The translations under genes and the position numbers were made by a program. Of a DNA stretch of 64,000 nucleotides, positions 37,891 to 46,635 are shown piece by piece; position 1 is the first letter of the stretch, and every line of letters begins with the position of its first letter. Location: the NCBI GenBank assembly GCA_963771985.1, contig CAVYVO010000032.1, positions 558,001-622,000 of the forward strand. Direction: 5' to 3'. The notes under the pieces are model-generated. The model was not told the origin of the DNA. It searched no databases and saw only the letters and a program-made list of their open reading frames with translations. Source of the DNA: Trebonia sp963771985. GTDB lineage: Bacteria > Actinomycetota > Actinomycetes > Streptosporangiales > Streptosporangiaceae.

Positions 37891-37984
37891 TCCGGGGAGG
37901 TCCGTCCGCGGCGCCATCCAGACGGGCGCGGGCCACGTATACCAGTCGACGGACATGACCGGGGCGGGGCGACGGAGGCGGACC

Positions 37985-38161
37985 ATGTACGAGAGCTGTG
38001 ACCGGTGCGGGCCGACGGTCCGAGCCGTATACCGGGCCAACCGGGAAGGCGAGCTCTACCTGTGCGAGCACTGCGCGACCCGGTTCTGGCCCGCGCTGTC
38101 AGCCCAGGGCTGGTCCATCCGGCCCATCCGGCCGAGCGCTCGCCCGGCCAGGGCCCGCTGA
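37985..38161 (+). CDS. DUF7455-like small zinc-binding protein
   Basis: A 58-residue protein with two Cys pairs, CDRCG (residues 5-9) and CEHC (about 32-35), separated by a beta strand (VRAVYRANREGELYL). This is the layout of DUF7455 actinobacterial proteins, presumed zinc ribbons of unknown role. ATG at 37985 has GGAGG seven bases upstream and is preferred over the in-frame ATG at 37955. The C-terminus is Arg/Pro-rich. Confidence 0.7.
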   Translation: MYESCDRCGPTVRAVYRANREGELYLCEHCATRFWPALSAQGWSIRPIRPSARPARAR

Positions 38162-38333
38162 GCCGGGCGGCGGCGGAACGCCGGTGGCGCGCGGCCGCCC
38201 GTGCGGGCGGGGCAGCACGCGCCCTGGCGCACCCGCGGGACACGCTTCTGCTACGTTCGCATCCACTAAGCGGACATGGAGGCACCACGATAAGCGAACG
38301 GCTGCCGCGGAGCGGGACGCCGGCGGGGACGCC

Positions 38334-38801
38334 GTGAGCGGCACGGCGCCCGTGCCCGCGCTCGAGCGCGCCTTCGAGGTGGCGGCCCGGCTAGGGCCGC
38401 TCGAAGATCACGGCATGACCAGGGCCGGCCACCGTCGCGTCGTTCCCATCGCCGGCGGGCAGGTGAGCGGCCTGCTCGACGCGGAGATCCTGCCCGGCGG
38501 CGCGGACTGGCAGCTTGTCCGCCGCGACGGCTCGATCGAGATCGACACCCGCTACTCCGCGCGCACCCCCGCCGGGGAGTACATCCACTTCCGGACATCC
38601 GGTGTCCGCAGCGGGTCGCCGGAGATCCTCGAGGCGCTCTTGCGCGGCGACCCCGTGGATCCGTCGGCGTACTACTTCCGCGTCGGGGTCCACCTGGAGA
38701 CCTCCGCGCCGCGGCTCGCCATCCTCGAGCGGTCGATCTTCGTGGCGTCCGCGGTCCGGGAGGCCGACCGCGTCCACTACACCGCGTACCGGGTCACCTG
38801 A
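38334..38801 (+). CDS. DUF3237 family protein
   Basis: A 155-residue protein of the DUF3237 family, small beta-barrel proteins of unknown function. Characteristic stretches are GLLDAEILPGGADWQLVRRD, DTRYSARTPAGEYIHFRTSG and DPSAYYFRVGVHLETSAPRL. The GTG start at 38334 gives the usual family length; a GGGGA stretch lies seven bases upstream. It is convergent with the kinase gene, with 21 bases between them. The 170 bases before it hold no gene I can support. Confidence 0.75.
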   Translation: MSGTAPVPALERAFEVAARLGPLEDHGMTRAGHRRVVPIAGGQVSGLLDAEILPGGADWQLVRRDGSIEIDTRYSARTPAGEYIHFRTSGVRSGSPEILEALLRGDPVDPSAYYFRVGVHLETSAPRLAILERSIFVASAVREADRVHYTAYRVT

Positions 38802-38822
38802 CGGGGCTTTCCGCCCGGCCCA

Positions 38823-40490
38823 CTACGACGGCGCGGCGGACGGGGACGCGCTCGCCGGGGCGGACGGGGACGGCGCTCCCGGCGGGGCGGTGCCTGCCTG
38901 CGCGGACCCGGACGGGGGGGCCGGCGCGGACGCCGAAGGCGACGCGAGCGGGGATGTCGAGGGGCTCGGCGACGCGGACGGGACGGGGGACGGCGGGGCC
39001 GACGGGCTCGGCGCCCCGGACGCGGACGAGCTCGCCGGTCCCGGGGCGGACGGGCTCGGCGCCCCGGACGGCGTCCCGGACGCGGACGATGAGGCCGCGG
39101 GGCTCAGCGACCCGGACGCCGATGCATACGCGGACGCGGAAGAAGACGTATACGCGGAGGAAGACGTATACGCGGAGGAATACGCGCCCGTCGGCTGAGA
39201 CGTGCCCGCCTGCGACGACGCCCGCCCCGAGGCCGACGCGCCCGAGGCGGCACGTCCGGCGGACGCGGGCGAGGTCAGCGAGGATGTCTGCGCGGCCGGC
39301 CGCGGCTGGCCCGGCGCGGGCGGGTGCCCGCTATAGGAGGTCAGGGCGAAAGCCGTCGCGCCGGATGCGACGAGAACGATGAGCGGCGCCAGCACCAGCG
39401 GCCGCAGCAGCCGGCGCCGCGGCCGGTTCCTCCCGCCCGGCGCGGGCTGACGGCGCGTATCCGCCGGAGGCGGCGGGCTCCCTGGGGTCGTGGCCAGCGG
39501 ACCGCCCGCCGAGGCGGCCAGCAGCTGGGTGTCCCAGGCGGGCACAGGGGTGCCGGGGCCAGCCGCGGCGGTCTGTGTCGCCGGGTCGGATCCGGCCCAC
39601 GGGCTGGGCGTGGCGGGCACGGCGCCCGGCCCGGGAGTCCCGGCAATCGTGCGGATGATCGAATCAGGCAGCCAGTCCCCCGGCAACCGGAGGGCGCCCA
39701 CCTCGGCGAGCAAGGCGGCCGCGGTGGGCCGTCGCGCCGGGTCCTTCGCGAGGCAGTGCTCGACCAGCGGCCGCACCGCGGGCGGCACCCGGTCAAGGTC
39801 GGGCATGCCATGGACGACGCGGTACAGCAGCGCCGCCGTTGTCCCGGCGCCGAACGGCCCCTCGCCCGTCGCCGCGAAGGCCAGCACCGCTCCCAGGCTG
39901 AAGATGTCGCTGGACGGTCCGACCTCGCCGCCGATGGCCTGCTCGGGAGACATGAACCCAGGCGATCCGACCACCAGGCCGGTCTGGGTCAGCGCCGTCG
40001 ATTCCGCGGCGCGAGAGATGCCGAAGTCGATGACCCGCGGGCCGTCCTCGGCCAGCAGCACGTTCGACGGCTTGAGATCCCGGTGCACCACGCCCGCCGC
40101 GTGGATGGCGTTCAGGCTCTCCGCCAGGCCGGCGGCCAGCGCCAGCAGCGACGCCTCCGGCAGCGGCCCGTGGCCGCCGACGGCGTCGGCCAGCGAGGGC
40201 CCCGGGACATAGGCCGTCGCCAGCCACGCCACCGGGCCGTCCGTATCCGCGTCCACTACCATCGCGGTGAACACGCCGCTCACCCTCCTGGCGGCGGCGA
40301 CCTCCCGCCCGAACCGCACCCGGAACTGCGGATCGGCGGCCAGCTCAGCGCGGATGGCTTTCACCGCGACCGGCCGGCCGCCCGGTGATACGCCGAGGAA
40401 TACCTGTCCCATACCGCCCTGGCCGAGCCGCCCCACCAGGCGGTAGGGGCCGATCGCCCGCGGATCTCCGGGCAGCAGTTCTGCGACCAC
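38823..40490 (-). CDS. PknB-type serine/threonine protein kinase
   Basis: About 555 residues from GTG at 40490, chosen because a GGGGTGGGGG site precedes it and MAELLPGDP-like starts are usual here. The kinase domain (residues ~15-280) has G-loop GRLGQGGMGQV, Lys in VAVKAIRAEL, catalytic HRDLKPSNVLL, DFG in VIDFGIS and SPEQA. A Pro-rich linker leads to one membrane helix (LVLAPLIVLVASGATAFAL, ~370). The outer ~160 residues are Ser/Ala/Pro/Thr low complexity with SAYTSS repeats and have no sensor domain such as PASTA. Substrate unknown. Confidence 0.88.
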   Translation of the reverse strand: MVAELLPGDPRAIGPYRLVGRLGQGGMGQVFLGVSPGGRPVAVKAIRAELAADPQFRVRFGREVAAARRVSGVFTAMVVDADTDGPVAWLATAYVPGPSLADAVGGHGPLPEASLLALAAGLAESLNAIHAAGVVHRDLKPSNVLLAEDGPRVIDFGISRAAESTALTQTGLVVGSPGFMSPEQAIGGEVGPSSDIFSLGAVLAFAATGEGPFGAGTTAALLYRVVHGMPDLDRVPPAVRPLVEHCLAKDPARRPTAAALLAEVGALRLPGDWLPDSIIRTIAGTPGPGAVPATPSPWAGSDPATQTAAAGPGTPVPAWDTQLLAASAGGPLATTPGSPPPPADTRRQPAPGGRNRPRRRLLRPLVLAPLIVLVASGATAFALTSYSGHPPAPGQPRPAAQTSSLTSPASAGRAASGASASGRASSQAGTSQPTGAYSSAYTSSSAYTSSSASAYASASGSLSPAASSSASGTPSGAPSPSAPGPASSSASGAPSPSAPPSPVPSASPSPSTSPLASPSASAPAPPSGSAQAGTAPPGAPSPSAPASASPSAAPS

Positions 40491-40643
40491 GCGCCCCCAC
40501 CCCACGTCACTAGAACTCACCAGTCGGATAGCTCCGACAGAAATAACGATAAGCATTTGTTGCCGGAATTAAAATGGCACCTATCATTCTTGGGTGATTA
40601 GTAAGGACACCGGTCGCCTTTGTTGCGGATTGGCGATAATCAG

Positions 40644-40657
40644 TCACCATTAGGTGA
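40644..40657. promoter_or_regulatory. Inverted repeat upstream of the monooxygenase
   Basis: TCACC-ATTA-GGTGA, a 14-base near-palindrome ending 26 bases before the monooxygenase ATG. A GGTGATTAG-like partial copy occurs about 50 bases upstream. The position suggests a repressor site near the start of transcription. The divergent kinase gene starts about 150 bases away. Confidence 0.4.
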
Positions 40658-40682
40658 GAACACCCTGGAAGGAGGGCGCCCT

Positions 40683-41879
40683 ATGACCCGTGTCGCCATC
40701 ATCGGCGGGGGCATCGGCGGGCTGGCGGCGGCGAACGCGCTGTCGCGGGCGGGGATCGAGGTCGCGGTCTACGAGGCGGCCGCCGAGCTCAAGGAGATCG
40801 GCGCCGGCGTCGCCCTGCACCCCAACGCGATGAAGGTGCTGCGAGCTATCGGCGTCGAAGACAGCGTCCGCGAGGTCGCCGGACAAGCGCAGTGGCAGGT
40901 CATGCGCAACTGGAAGACCGGCCGGCTGATCAGCAGGGCGAGCCGGCAACAGCAGGCCGCCTCGTTCGGCACCACCGGCGCGACAGTGCACCGGGCCGAT
41001 CTCCTCGACGTGCTCGCCGGCGCGCTGCCGGCCGGCATCGTCAGCCTGGGCAAGCGATGCGAGCAAGTGCGGCCCGACGGCGACGTCGCGGTCGCGCGGT
41101 TCGCGGACGGCAGCGAGATCGAGGCCGACATCATCGTCGGCGCCGACGGCATCCACTCCCCGGTCCGCGCCTCGCTGTTCGGCCCGGACGCCCCCCGGTT
41201 CACCGGGAAGATCTGCTACCGCAGCGTCATCCCGGCCGAGGCGGTCCGCGGCGCCCCGCCATCGACCGACGGCGCCCAGTGGCTCGGCCCGCATGGCACG
41301 ATCGTGCTGTACCCGCTGCGCGGCCAGCAGCTGATCAACGTCGTCTGCCACTACGACGATGACAGCTACCGCCACGAGTCCTGGGTCACCGAGTGCGGCC
41401 GCGATGAGGTGCTCGAGGGGTACGCCGGCTGGCACGAGTCCCTGCTGCGCCTCTTCGCCGCCGGGGACACCTGGTACAAGTGGGCGCTCTATGACCGCGA
41501 TCCGATCCCGCGGTGGACCCGCGGCCGGGCGACCCTGCTGGGCGACGCGGCACACCCGATGCTCCCCTATCTCGGTCAGGGCGCCTGCCAGGCTCTCGAG
41601 GACGGCGCGGTCCTGGCGACCGCGCTGACCGCGGAGGCCGGGGACCCGCTCACCGGCCTCGCCAGGTACGAGCGCACCCGCCGGCCGAGAGCGAGCCGGG
41701 TCGTGCTCGCCGCCCGCGAGCGAGGGCTGAGCAATCACCTCACGTCCGCCTGGGCCGCGTGGCGGCGGGATCTGCTGATCGCGTGGCGGCGGCGCGTGCA
41801 CCGGGGCGACCCGGAGGGCCGCGGCGCGGCCTGGCTCGCTGATTACGACGCGAGCTCGCCGGACGTACTCGCTGCCTGA
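40683..41879 (+). CDS. FAD-dependent aromatic monooxygenase
   Basis: A 398-residue group A flavin monooxygenase (3-hydroxybenzoate 6-hydroxylase/salicylate hydroxylase type). Motifs in order: FAD-binding IIGGGIGGLAAANALSRAGI (residues 5-24), the DG motif IIVGADGIHSPVR (about 150-162) and the GD motif LLGDAAHPMLPYLGQGACQA. The ring substrate cannot be told from sequence. ATG at 40683 follows GGAGG. It is convergent with the enoyl-CoA hydratase, overlapping by 37 bases, and the two could belong to one aromatic-acid pathway. Confidence 0.85.
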   Translation: MTRVAIIGGGIGGLAAANALSRAGIEVAVYEAAAELKEIGAGVALHPNAMKVLRAIGVEDSVREVAGQAQWQVMRNWKTGRLISRASRQQQAASFGTTGATVHRADLLDVLAGALPAGIVSLGKRCEQVRPDGDVAVARFADGSEIEADIIVGADGIHSPVRASLFGPDAPRFTGKICYRSVIPAEAVRGAPPSTDGAQWLGPHGTIVLYPLRGQQLINVVCHYDDDSYRHESWVTECGRDEVLEGYAGWHESLLRLFAAGDTWYKWALYDRDPIPRWTRGRATLLGDAAHPMLPYLGQGACQALEDGAVLATALTAEAGDPLTGLARYERTRRPRASRVVLAARERGLSNHLTSAWAAWRRDLLIAWRRRVHRGDPEGRGAAWLADYDASSPDVLAA

Positions 41880-42667
41880 CCAGCGGGAACCCAACCCGGT
41901 GCCCGCTTTTCCATGAAGGCGCGCATGCCCTCGCGGGGCTCGGGCGAAGACGTGAGGGCGAGGAACATCGTCTGGTAGTCGATGAGCCCGTAGCGCTCGT
42001 TGAGCATGCGCTTGACCTGGGCGCGTGCGATGGGCGCGGTCTGCAGGATCTCCGTGACGGCCCGCACGGCGGCGTCCCGGAGCTGGTCATGCGGGACGAC
42101 CCGGGAGATGACCCCCAGCCGCTGGGCCTCGGCGGCGTCGAACCGGCGGGCCGACAGCAGCAGGTCACGGGCGACGGCGATGCCGGTGTGCGCGGGCAGG
42201 ACGGCGGCGTAGGTGGCGTCCGGGATGCCCCGCAGCAGTTCGGGAACCCGGAAGGTGGCCCGGTCGCTGGCCACGGCGATGTCGGCCATCATGGCGATCA
42301 GCAGCCCGCCGGCCTGGCAGATGCCGTTGACGGCGGCGACGACCGGGGCCCGGCTGTCCCTGATGGCCAGGAAGGGCAGGATGTCCTCGCCCCCGAGGCC
42401 GGACGGCAGCGAGTCACCGGGTTCGGACCGGCCGCCGAGGTCACCGCCCGGGGCGAACACGTCACCAGTGCCGGTGATGATCAGCGCGGCCAGGTCCGGG
42501 TCCTCGTTGACCAAGTGCACGGCCCGCTTGATGCCGAAGTACATCGCCGGCGTCAAGGCGTTGCGTGCCTTCGGGCGGTCGATGACGCACCAGCCGATCA
42601 CGCCGTCGCGCTCGAACCGCAGCCCGGCCGCGCCCAGGTCATCCCCCGCAGGACTATCATTCTCCAT
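41843..42667 (-). CDS. Enoyl-CoA hydratase/isomerase family protein
   Basis: About 274 residues of the crotonase fold. RPKARNALTPAMYFGIKRAV is the N-terminal substrate segment. GTGDVFAPGGDLGG and AAVNGICQAGGLLIAMMADI hold the oxyanion hole, and PELLRGIPDATYAAVLP follows. It would hydrate or isomerise an acyl-CoA in fatty acid or aromatic degradation. ATG at 42667 sits in the middle of an operator-like palindrome; ATG at 42688 is possible but has no ribosome binding site either. It overlaps the convergent monooxygenase gene. Confidence 0.85.
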   Translation of the reverse strand: MENDSPAGDDLGAAGLRFERDGVIGWCVIDRPKARNALTPAMYFGIKRAVHLVNEDPDLAALIITGTGDVFAPGGDLGGRSEPGDSLPSGLGGEDILPFLAIRDSRAPVVAAVNGICQAGGLLIAMMADIAVASDRATFRVPELLRGIPDATYAAVLPAHTGIAVARDLLLSARRFDAAEAQRLGVISRVVPHDQLRDAAVRAVTEILQTAPIARAQVKRMLNERYGLIDYQTMFLALTSSPEPREGMRAFMEKRAPGWVPAGQAASTSGELAS

Positions 42668-42680
42668 ATTAGAGAATGAT
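42656..42680. promoter_or_regulatory. TetR-type palindrome spanning the enoyl-CoA hydratase start
   Basis: ATCATTCTC (42656-42664) and GAGAATGAT (42672-42680) are perfect nine-base arms separated by seven bases. The start codon at 42667 lies within the spacer, so a bound repressor would block initiation directly. The arm length suits a TetR or FadR-like dimer. No such regulator is adjacent. Confidence 0.6.
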
Positions 42681-42715
42681 ACTCTCATCAGCGGCCGGGC
42701 GGCGTGCTCTGTGAG

Positions 42716-43150
42716 CTAGGCCCGGCCGGGGCGGCGGGCCGTGCTGGCCATGCCAGGGATGACGACCGCCCCGACGGCCAGGTGCAGGATGACCAGCCCG
42801 ATGGCCGCCGACGTGGTGGTCGCGGCGGTCAGCGGCAGGGTCAGGGATACGGCGAGGACCAGCAGCGCGGCGCCGGTCCAGAGCGCGCGAGAGCGCGGCG
42901 TGAGCCGGTCAAGCCCGGCCAGGAGCAGCCAGCCGAGCAGCCCGGCGACGAGGGCGGCACCGATGACCTGGCCAGCGGCCACGGTCTGCGGGTGCATGCC
43001 CCCGAACCGGACGCTGAGCCGGATGCCCAGCAGCGGAACCTCGATACTCCAGGCGATCGCCGCGGCGGCGGCGCCTCCCGCGGCGCACAGCGCCCTGGCC
43101 CGGCTCCGCCTGACGTCCCGCACGGCCGGAGTAGTAGTAGCAGCGAGCAT
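42716..43150 (-). CDS. DUF6069 family membrane protein
   Basis: A 144-residue protein with four predicted membrane segments (ALCAAGGAAAAAIAWSI, AAGQVIGAALVAGLLGWLLL, LWTGAALLVLAVSLTLPL, IGLVILHLAVGAVVIPGM). The order and PRSRALWTG loop match DUF6069, actinobacterial membrane proteins of unknown function that often sit beside two-component systems. ATG at 43150 is preceded by GGAGG, which makes it more likely than the longer frame from 43237. It diverges from the histidine kinase. Confidence 0.75.
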   Translation of the reverse strand: MLAATTTPAVRDVRRSRARALCAAGGAAAAAIAWSIEVPLLGIRLSVRFGGMHPQTVAAGQVIGAALVAGLLGWLLLAGLDRLTPRSRALWTGAALLVLAVSLTLPLTAATTTSAAIGLVILHLAVGAVVIPGMASTARRPGRA

Positions 43151-43356
43151 GTCGTCCTCCTCGTCTCGTTGCCCGATCCGCGGCGCCCGACCGCGCCGCT
43201 GCCCACCAGACTGTCCCGGCGGCGCGTAATCCGGCATCGGCCGGACGCGGACGGTCAGGCTGCGCCGCGCGCAGCAGCGGCGTACCGCGAACGCAGTACG
43301 CCGGCCGCCTCCTCGGCGACGATGGCGCCGGCCGGGCGCCGGTATACGCTCCTGGC

Positions 43357-44544
43357 GTGGGCATCATGGGCATGGCCTGGCCGCCGCCGCGATGGCGGAG
43401 CGCCGCGGGCATCGTGACGGTGCTCGCGCTCACCGTGGTCGGCTGCTATGTCGAGGCCAACCCGGCCCACTCCTATGGCGGCCTGCATCTGACCAGGCAT
43501 CCGCCGCCGACCGCTTACCTGCTGGTCGCGCTGGCGGCCCTCGCGCTAGCCTGGCGCGACCGCGCTCCGGTCGTCGTGTTCGCCGTCGCGGTGGCCGCCG
43601 ATATCGCCTGGGCCGCGTTCGGCCAGATCGACGGAGCCGCGCTGGTCCCGGTCATCGTCGCGATGTTCTGGGTGGCGCTCACCCGTCCGCGCCAGGTCGC
43701 CCTGGCCGCCGGCCTGGCGGGGGCGATAGCCATTTTCGTGACCGAGGGCACGCTCGGCCCGTTCGGCTGGCTCGGCGGCCCGAACGCGACGATGTGGCCT
43801 GAGCTGCTGGCCGCGGGCGCGCTCGGCGGTTACGTCACCGCACGCCGGCAGTGGCTGGCCGCCGAGCGGGACCGGGCGGCCCAGGAGCTGCAAATGCGGG
43901 AGGAGGAGACACGCAGGCGCGTCGACGCCGAGCGGATGCGGATCGCACGCGAACTGCACGATGTCGTGGCCCATTCGATGGCGATGATCAACGTGCAGGC
44001 CACCGCCGCGGGCGTGCTCCTCGCCGACGACCCGGCGGGCGCCGCCGCCGCCATCCAGGCGATCCGCGCCGCGAGCAAGTCAGGCCTGCGCGAACTGCGG
44101 GCGATCCTCAAGGTGCTGCGGGACGTCGACACCGGCAGCCCGCAGGCGGCAGTGTCCGATCTGCGGGCCATCCGGGCGCTGGCCGAGGCGACCACCGCGG
44201 CGGGCACGCCCGCGACCGTGCGGGCCGACACGCTGGCGGACCCGCTGCCGCCGCCGGTGGCGCTGGCCGCCTACCGGATCGTGCAGGAGTCGCTGACCAA
44301 CGTGGTGCGGCACGCGAGCGGCGCCGCCGCGACCGTGACCGTCCGGCAGGACCGCGATGACCTGCTGGTGGAGATCATCAACGACAGCGCGCCCGCGGCC
44401 ACCGCGTTCGGCGACGGCACCGGCGCGGGACTGGCCGGGATGCGCGAGCGCGCGGCGGCCCTCGGCGGCACTCTGGAGGCGGGACCGCGGGCCTGCGGCG
44501 GCTTCGCCGTCCGGGCCAGGCTGCCGGTGGCGGGCTCGCCGTGA
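43357..44544 (+). CDS. NarL-type sensor histidine kinase
   Basis: A 395-residue membrane kinase. Four to five helices in the first ~150 residues form the sensing part, with no extracytoplasmic domain. A HisKA_3 dimerisation helix follows with RIARELHDVVAHSMAMINVQ (phospho-His about residue 207). The ATPase domain has IVQESLTNVVRHA and GAGLAGMRERAAALGG. GTG at 43357 starts it, though in-frame ATGs follow closely. Its stop overlaps the response-regulator start (GTGA). Signal unknown. Confidence 0.85.
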   Translation: MGIMGMAWPPPRWRSAAGIVTVLALTVVGCYVEANPAHSYGGLHLTRHPPPTAYLLVALAALALAWRDRAPVVVFAVAVAADIAWAAFGQIDGAALVPVIVAMFWVALTRPRQVALAAGLAGAIAIFVTEGTLGPFGWLGGPNATMWPELLAAGALGGYVTARRQWLAAERDRAAQELQMREEETRRRVDAERMRIARELHDVVAHSMAMINVQATAAGVLLADDPAGAAAAIQAIRAASKSGLRELRAILKVLRDVDTGSPQAAVSDLRAIRALAEATTAAGTPATVRADTLADPLPPPVALAAYRIVQESLTNVVRHASGAAATVTVRQDRDDLLVEIINDSAPAATAFGDGTGAGLAGMRERAAALGGTLEAGPRACGGFAVRARLPVAGSP

Positions 44545-45206
44545 TCAGGGTGCTGCTCGCCGACGACCAGGCGCTGGTCCGGGCTGGATTCCGGGTGCTG
44601 GCCGGGCAGGCGCCCGACATCGAGGTCATCGGCGAGGCCGCGGACGGCGCCGCGGCAGTCGAGCTCGCCCGCTCGCTGCGGCCTGAGGTCGTGCTGATGG
44701 ACATCAAGATGCCCGGCACCGACGGCCTGGAAGCCACCCGGCGGATCGCCGCCGACCCCGGCCTGAGCGGCGTGCGGGTGATCATCCTCACCACGTTCGA
44801 GGAAGACGAGTACATCTTCGCGGCCATCCAGGCCGGGGCGAGCGGGTTCCTGGTCAAGGACACCGAGCCCGAGGACCTGGTCAACGCCATCCGGGTGGTC
44901 GCCGGCGGCGACGCCCTGCTGTCACCGGGCGTCACCCGCAGGCTGATCGCCAGCATCGCCGGACGCGGTCCGGCGCGGCCTGCCGACGCCTCCGCGCTGT
45001 CGGTGCTGACCGAGCGGGAGCGGGAGGTGCTGGCCCTGGTGGCGGCCGGGATGAGCAACGACCAGATCGGCGCCGCCCTGTACATCAGCCCGGTGACCGC
45101 CAAGACGCACGTCAACCGGACCATGGCCAAGCTCGGCGCGAGGGACCGGGCGCAGCTGGTCATCACCGCGTACGAGACAGGGCTGGTCCGGCCCGGCCTT
45201 TCCTGA
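44541..45206 (+). CDS. LuxR-family response regulator
   Basis: A 221-residue NarL/LuxR response regulator. The receiver domain has DDQALVRAGF and phospho-acceptor VLMDIKMPGTDG (Asp about residue 54). The C-terminal HTH reads LTEREREVLALVAAGMSNDQ and SPVTAKTHVNRTMAKLGARD. It is the partner of the kinase just upstream through a GTGA overlap. Likely targets are the divergent DUF6069 gene or the secreted propeller gene downstream; that is inference. Confidence 0.9.
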   Translation: MIRVLLADDQALVRAGFRVLAGQAPDIEVIGEAADGAAAVELARSLRPEVVLMDIKMPGTDGLEATRRIAADPGLSGVRVIILTTFEEDEYIFAAIQAGASGFLVKDTEPEDLVNAIRVVAGGDALLSPGVTRRLIASIAGRGPARPADASALSVLTEREREVLALVAAGMSNDQIGAALYISPVTAKTHVNRTMAKLGARDRAQLVITAYETGLVRPGLS

Positions 45207-45352
45207 CCAAAGGCACCAGATTCCGCGGTCCAACGGCGGCGAGACTAAGGACGTACGGAACTGGCCCATGGTCGCTGCCTTCGCCGACTCCCGGCTCTAG
45301 GCATCCGCCGCGCCCGCCGCGAGCATGGAAAGTGCCGAAAGAAGGTGCTGCG

Positions 45353-46495
45353 ATGAAAAAGCACATCATGAAGGCGCTCGGCGCCGCCGGGTCGGCGGGA
45401 GCACTGACCCTGCTCTGCCTGGCCGGCGTCGGCGCCGGTGGCGCCGCGGCGGCGGCGCCCGCGCCGGCTCAGGCCGGGCATGCCGTTTCCGCCGCTTCGC
45501 TGACAGTGCCCGCCAGCTTCCAGCCGGCCGCGGCCAGCTTCACGTCCGCCGCTAAGGGAGTCGTGCTCGGCGGCTCCGGTTGCGCCGTCAACCGCCCATG
45601 CCGGGCACAGCTCGCGGTGACGGCCGACAGCGGCGCGCGCTGGTCCCTGATGCGGGCACCGGCCGTCTGGCTGGCCAACGTGCGGTACAGCCTGCCGCAG
45701 GTGAACAGCGTCCTGTCCGCCGGCCGCGGCGACGTGTGGCTCTACTACCAGTACAACAGCGGACACATCTGGGCCACCCGCGACAGCGGCGCGTCCTGGC
45801 GCGAGATCACACTGCCAGCGGCCATCGAAACGATGGCGGCGACCCCGCACGCGGTATACGCCGTCGCCGGCGACAGGCTGTACCGCAGCCCGCTCGGCCG
45901 GAACGCCTGGACGCGGGTCGGCGCCATGACCGGAAGCACCCTGGCGGTCTTGGGTAACTCCGTCTGGTTCGCCAACGGCACCTACCTGTGGACGACCGCC
46001 GACGGCGTGCACTGGGCCAGGTACGCGCTGCACTCCCCCGGCAGGGCCTACGGAGTCCCTTACGGGCTAGCGGGCATCGCGGCGGCCAGTCCCCGGGATG
46101 TCGCGTTCCTGTGGGGCGCCGCGCAGGGCATGTACCACACCGTCATGAGGGTTCAGGTCTCGTTCAACGGCGGCCGGACTGAGCGGTATACGCCGAGCGC
46201 CCCGCCGTCAGCGGGCGACACCTACGGGTTCGCGGTGACGCCGGGCCGCTTGGGCGTGATGGCGATCGGCGCCGTGACGCCGGGCCCGGACCTCATCTAC
46301 CGTTCGGCCAACCTGGGGCGGACCTGGACCACCTACCGCGTCCCGCGTACCGGTGGCGGCATCTCGCTGGGCTCCCTCGAGTTCATGAGCCCGACGGCGG
46401 GCTGCTTCGTGGTGGGGAACCCGGCATACGGGATCGGCGGTCAGCTGATGTGGACCGGCAACGCGGGGCGGACCTGGTTCCCGGTCAGGTTCTGA
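45353..46495 (+). CDS. Secreted BNR/Ycf48-like beta-propeller protein
   Basis: A 380-residue exported protein. The signal peptide is MKKHIMKALGAAGSAGALTL and on to about residue 45. The mature part is a propeller with ASP-box-like blades (TADSGARWSLM, TRDSGASWREI, TADGVHWARY, SANLGRTWTTYR, TGNAGRTWFPVRF), and a Cys pair (GCAVNRPC) near the N-terminus may form a disulfide. No active-site residues are evident, so a binding or structural role outside the membrane is most likely. The start at 45353 has AAGAAGG upstream. Confidence 0.75.
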   Translation: MKKHIMKALGAAGSAGALTLLCLAGVGAGGAAAAAPAPAQAGHAVSAASLTVPASFQPAAASFTSAAKGVVLGGSGCAVNRPCRAQLAVTADSGARWSLMRAPAVWLANVRYSLPQVNSVLSAGRGDVWLYYQYNSGHIWATRDSGASWREITLPAAIETMAATPHAVYAVAGDRLYRSPLGRNAWTRVGAMTGSTLAVLGNSVWFANGTYLWTTADGVHWARYALHSPGRAYGVPYGLAGIAAASPRDVAFLWGAAQGMYHTVMRVQVSFNGGRTERYTPSAPPSAGDTYGFAVTPGRLGVMAIGAVTPGPDLIYRSANLGRTWTTYRVPRTGGGISLGSLEFMSPTAGCFVVGNPAYGIGGQLMWTGNAGRTWFPVRF

Positions 46496-46539
46496 GTTCC
46501 TGGCTGGTTCGGGCACTGCGCCGGCCCGGACTTGCGGCG

Positions 46540-46559
46540 GGTCGATTGCGCAATCGACC
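46540..46559. repeat. Dispersed 20-bp palindrome, copy 3 (perfect)
   Basis: GGTCGATTGCGCAATCGACC is a perfect palindrome between the convergent ends of the propeller and LysR genes. As RNA it would form an eight-base-pair stem with a GCGC loop, without a following U run. Confidence 0.75.
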
Positions 46560-46570
46560 ACACTAGAGCG

Positions 46571-46590
46571 GGTCGATTGCGCGATCGGCC
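46571..46590. repeat. Dispersed 20-bp palindrome, copy 4
   Basis: GGTCGATTGCGCGATCGGCC, 31 bases after copy 3 and preceded by CACTAGAGCG. Its CTAGAGCGG flank is the same as on the minus strand of copy 1, so the conserved element is longer than the palindrome. Confidence 0.7.
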
Positions 46591-46635
46591 TGCCGGGCGG
46601 CGCACCCGGCGCCGGCGTACCCGGCGCCCGGGGCG

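Noticed and set aside
46540..46590. Bidirectional intrinsic terminator between the propeller and LysR genes
   Set aside because: The palindromes can form hairpins, but no T run follows on either strand and the same element occurs away from gene ends.
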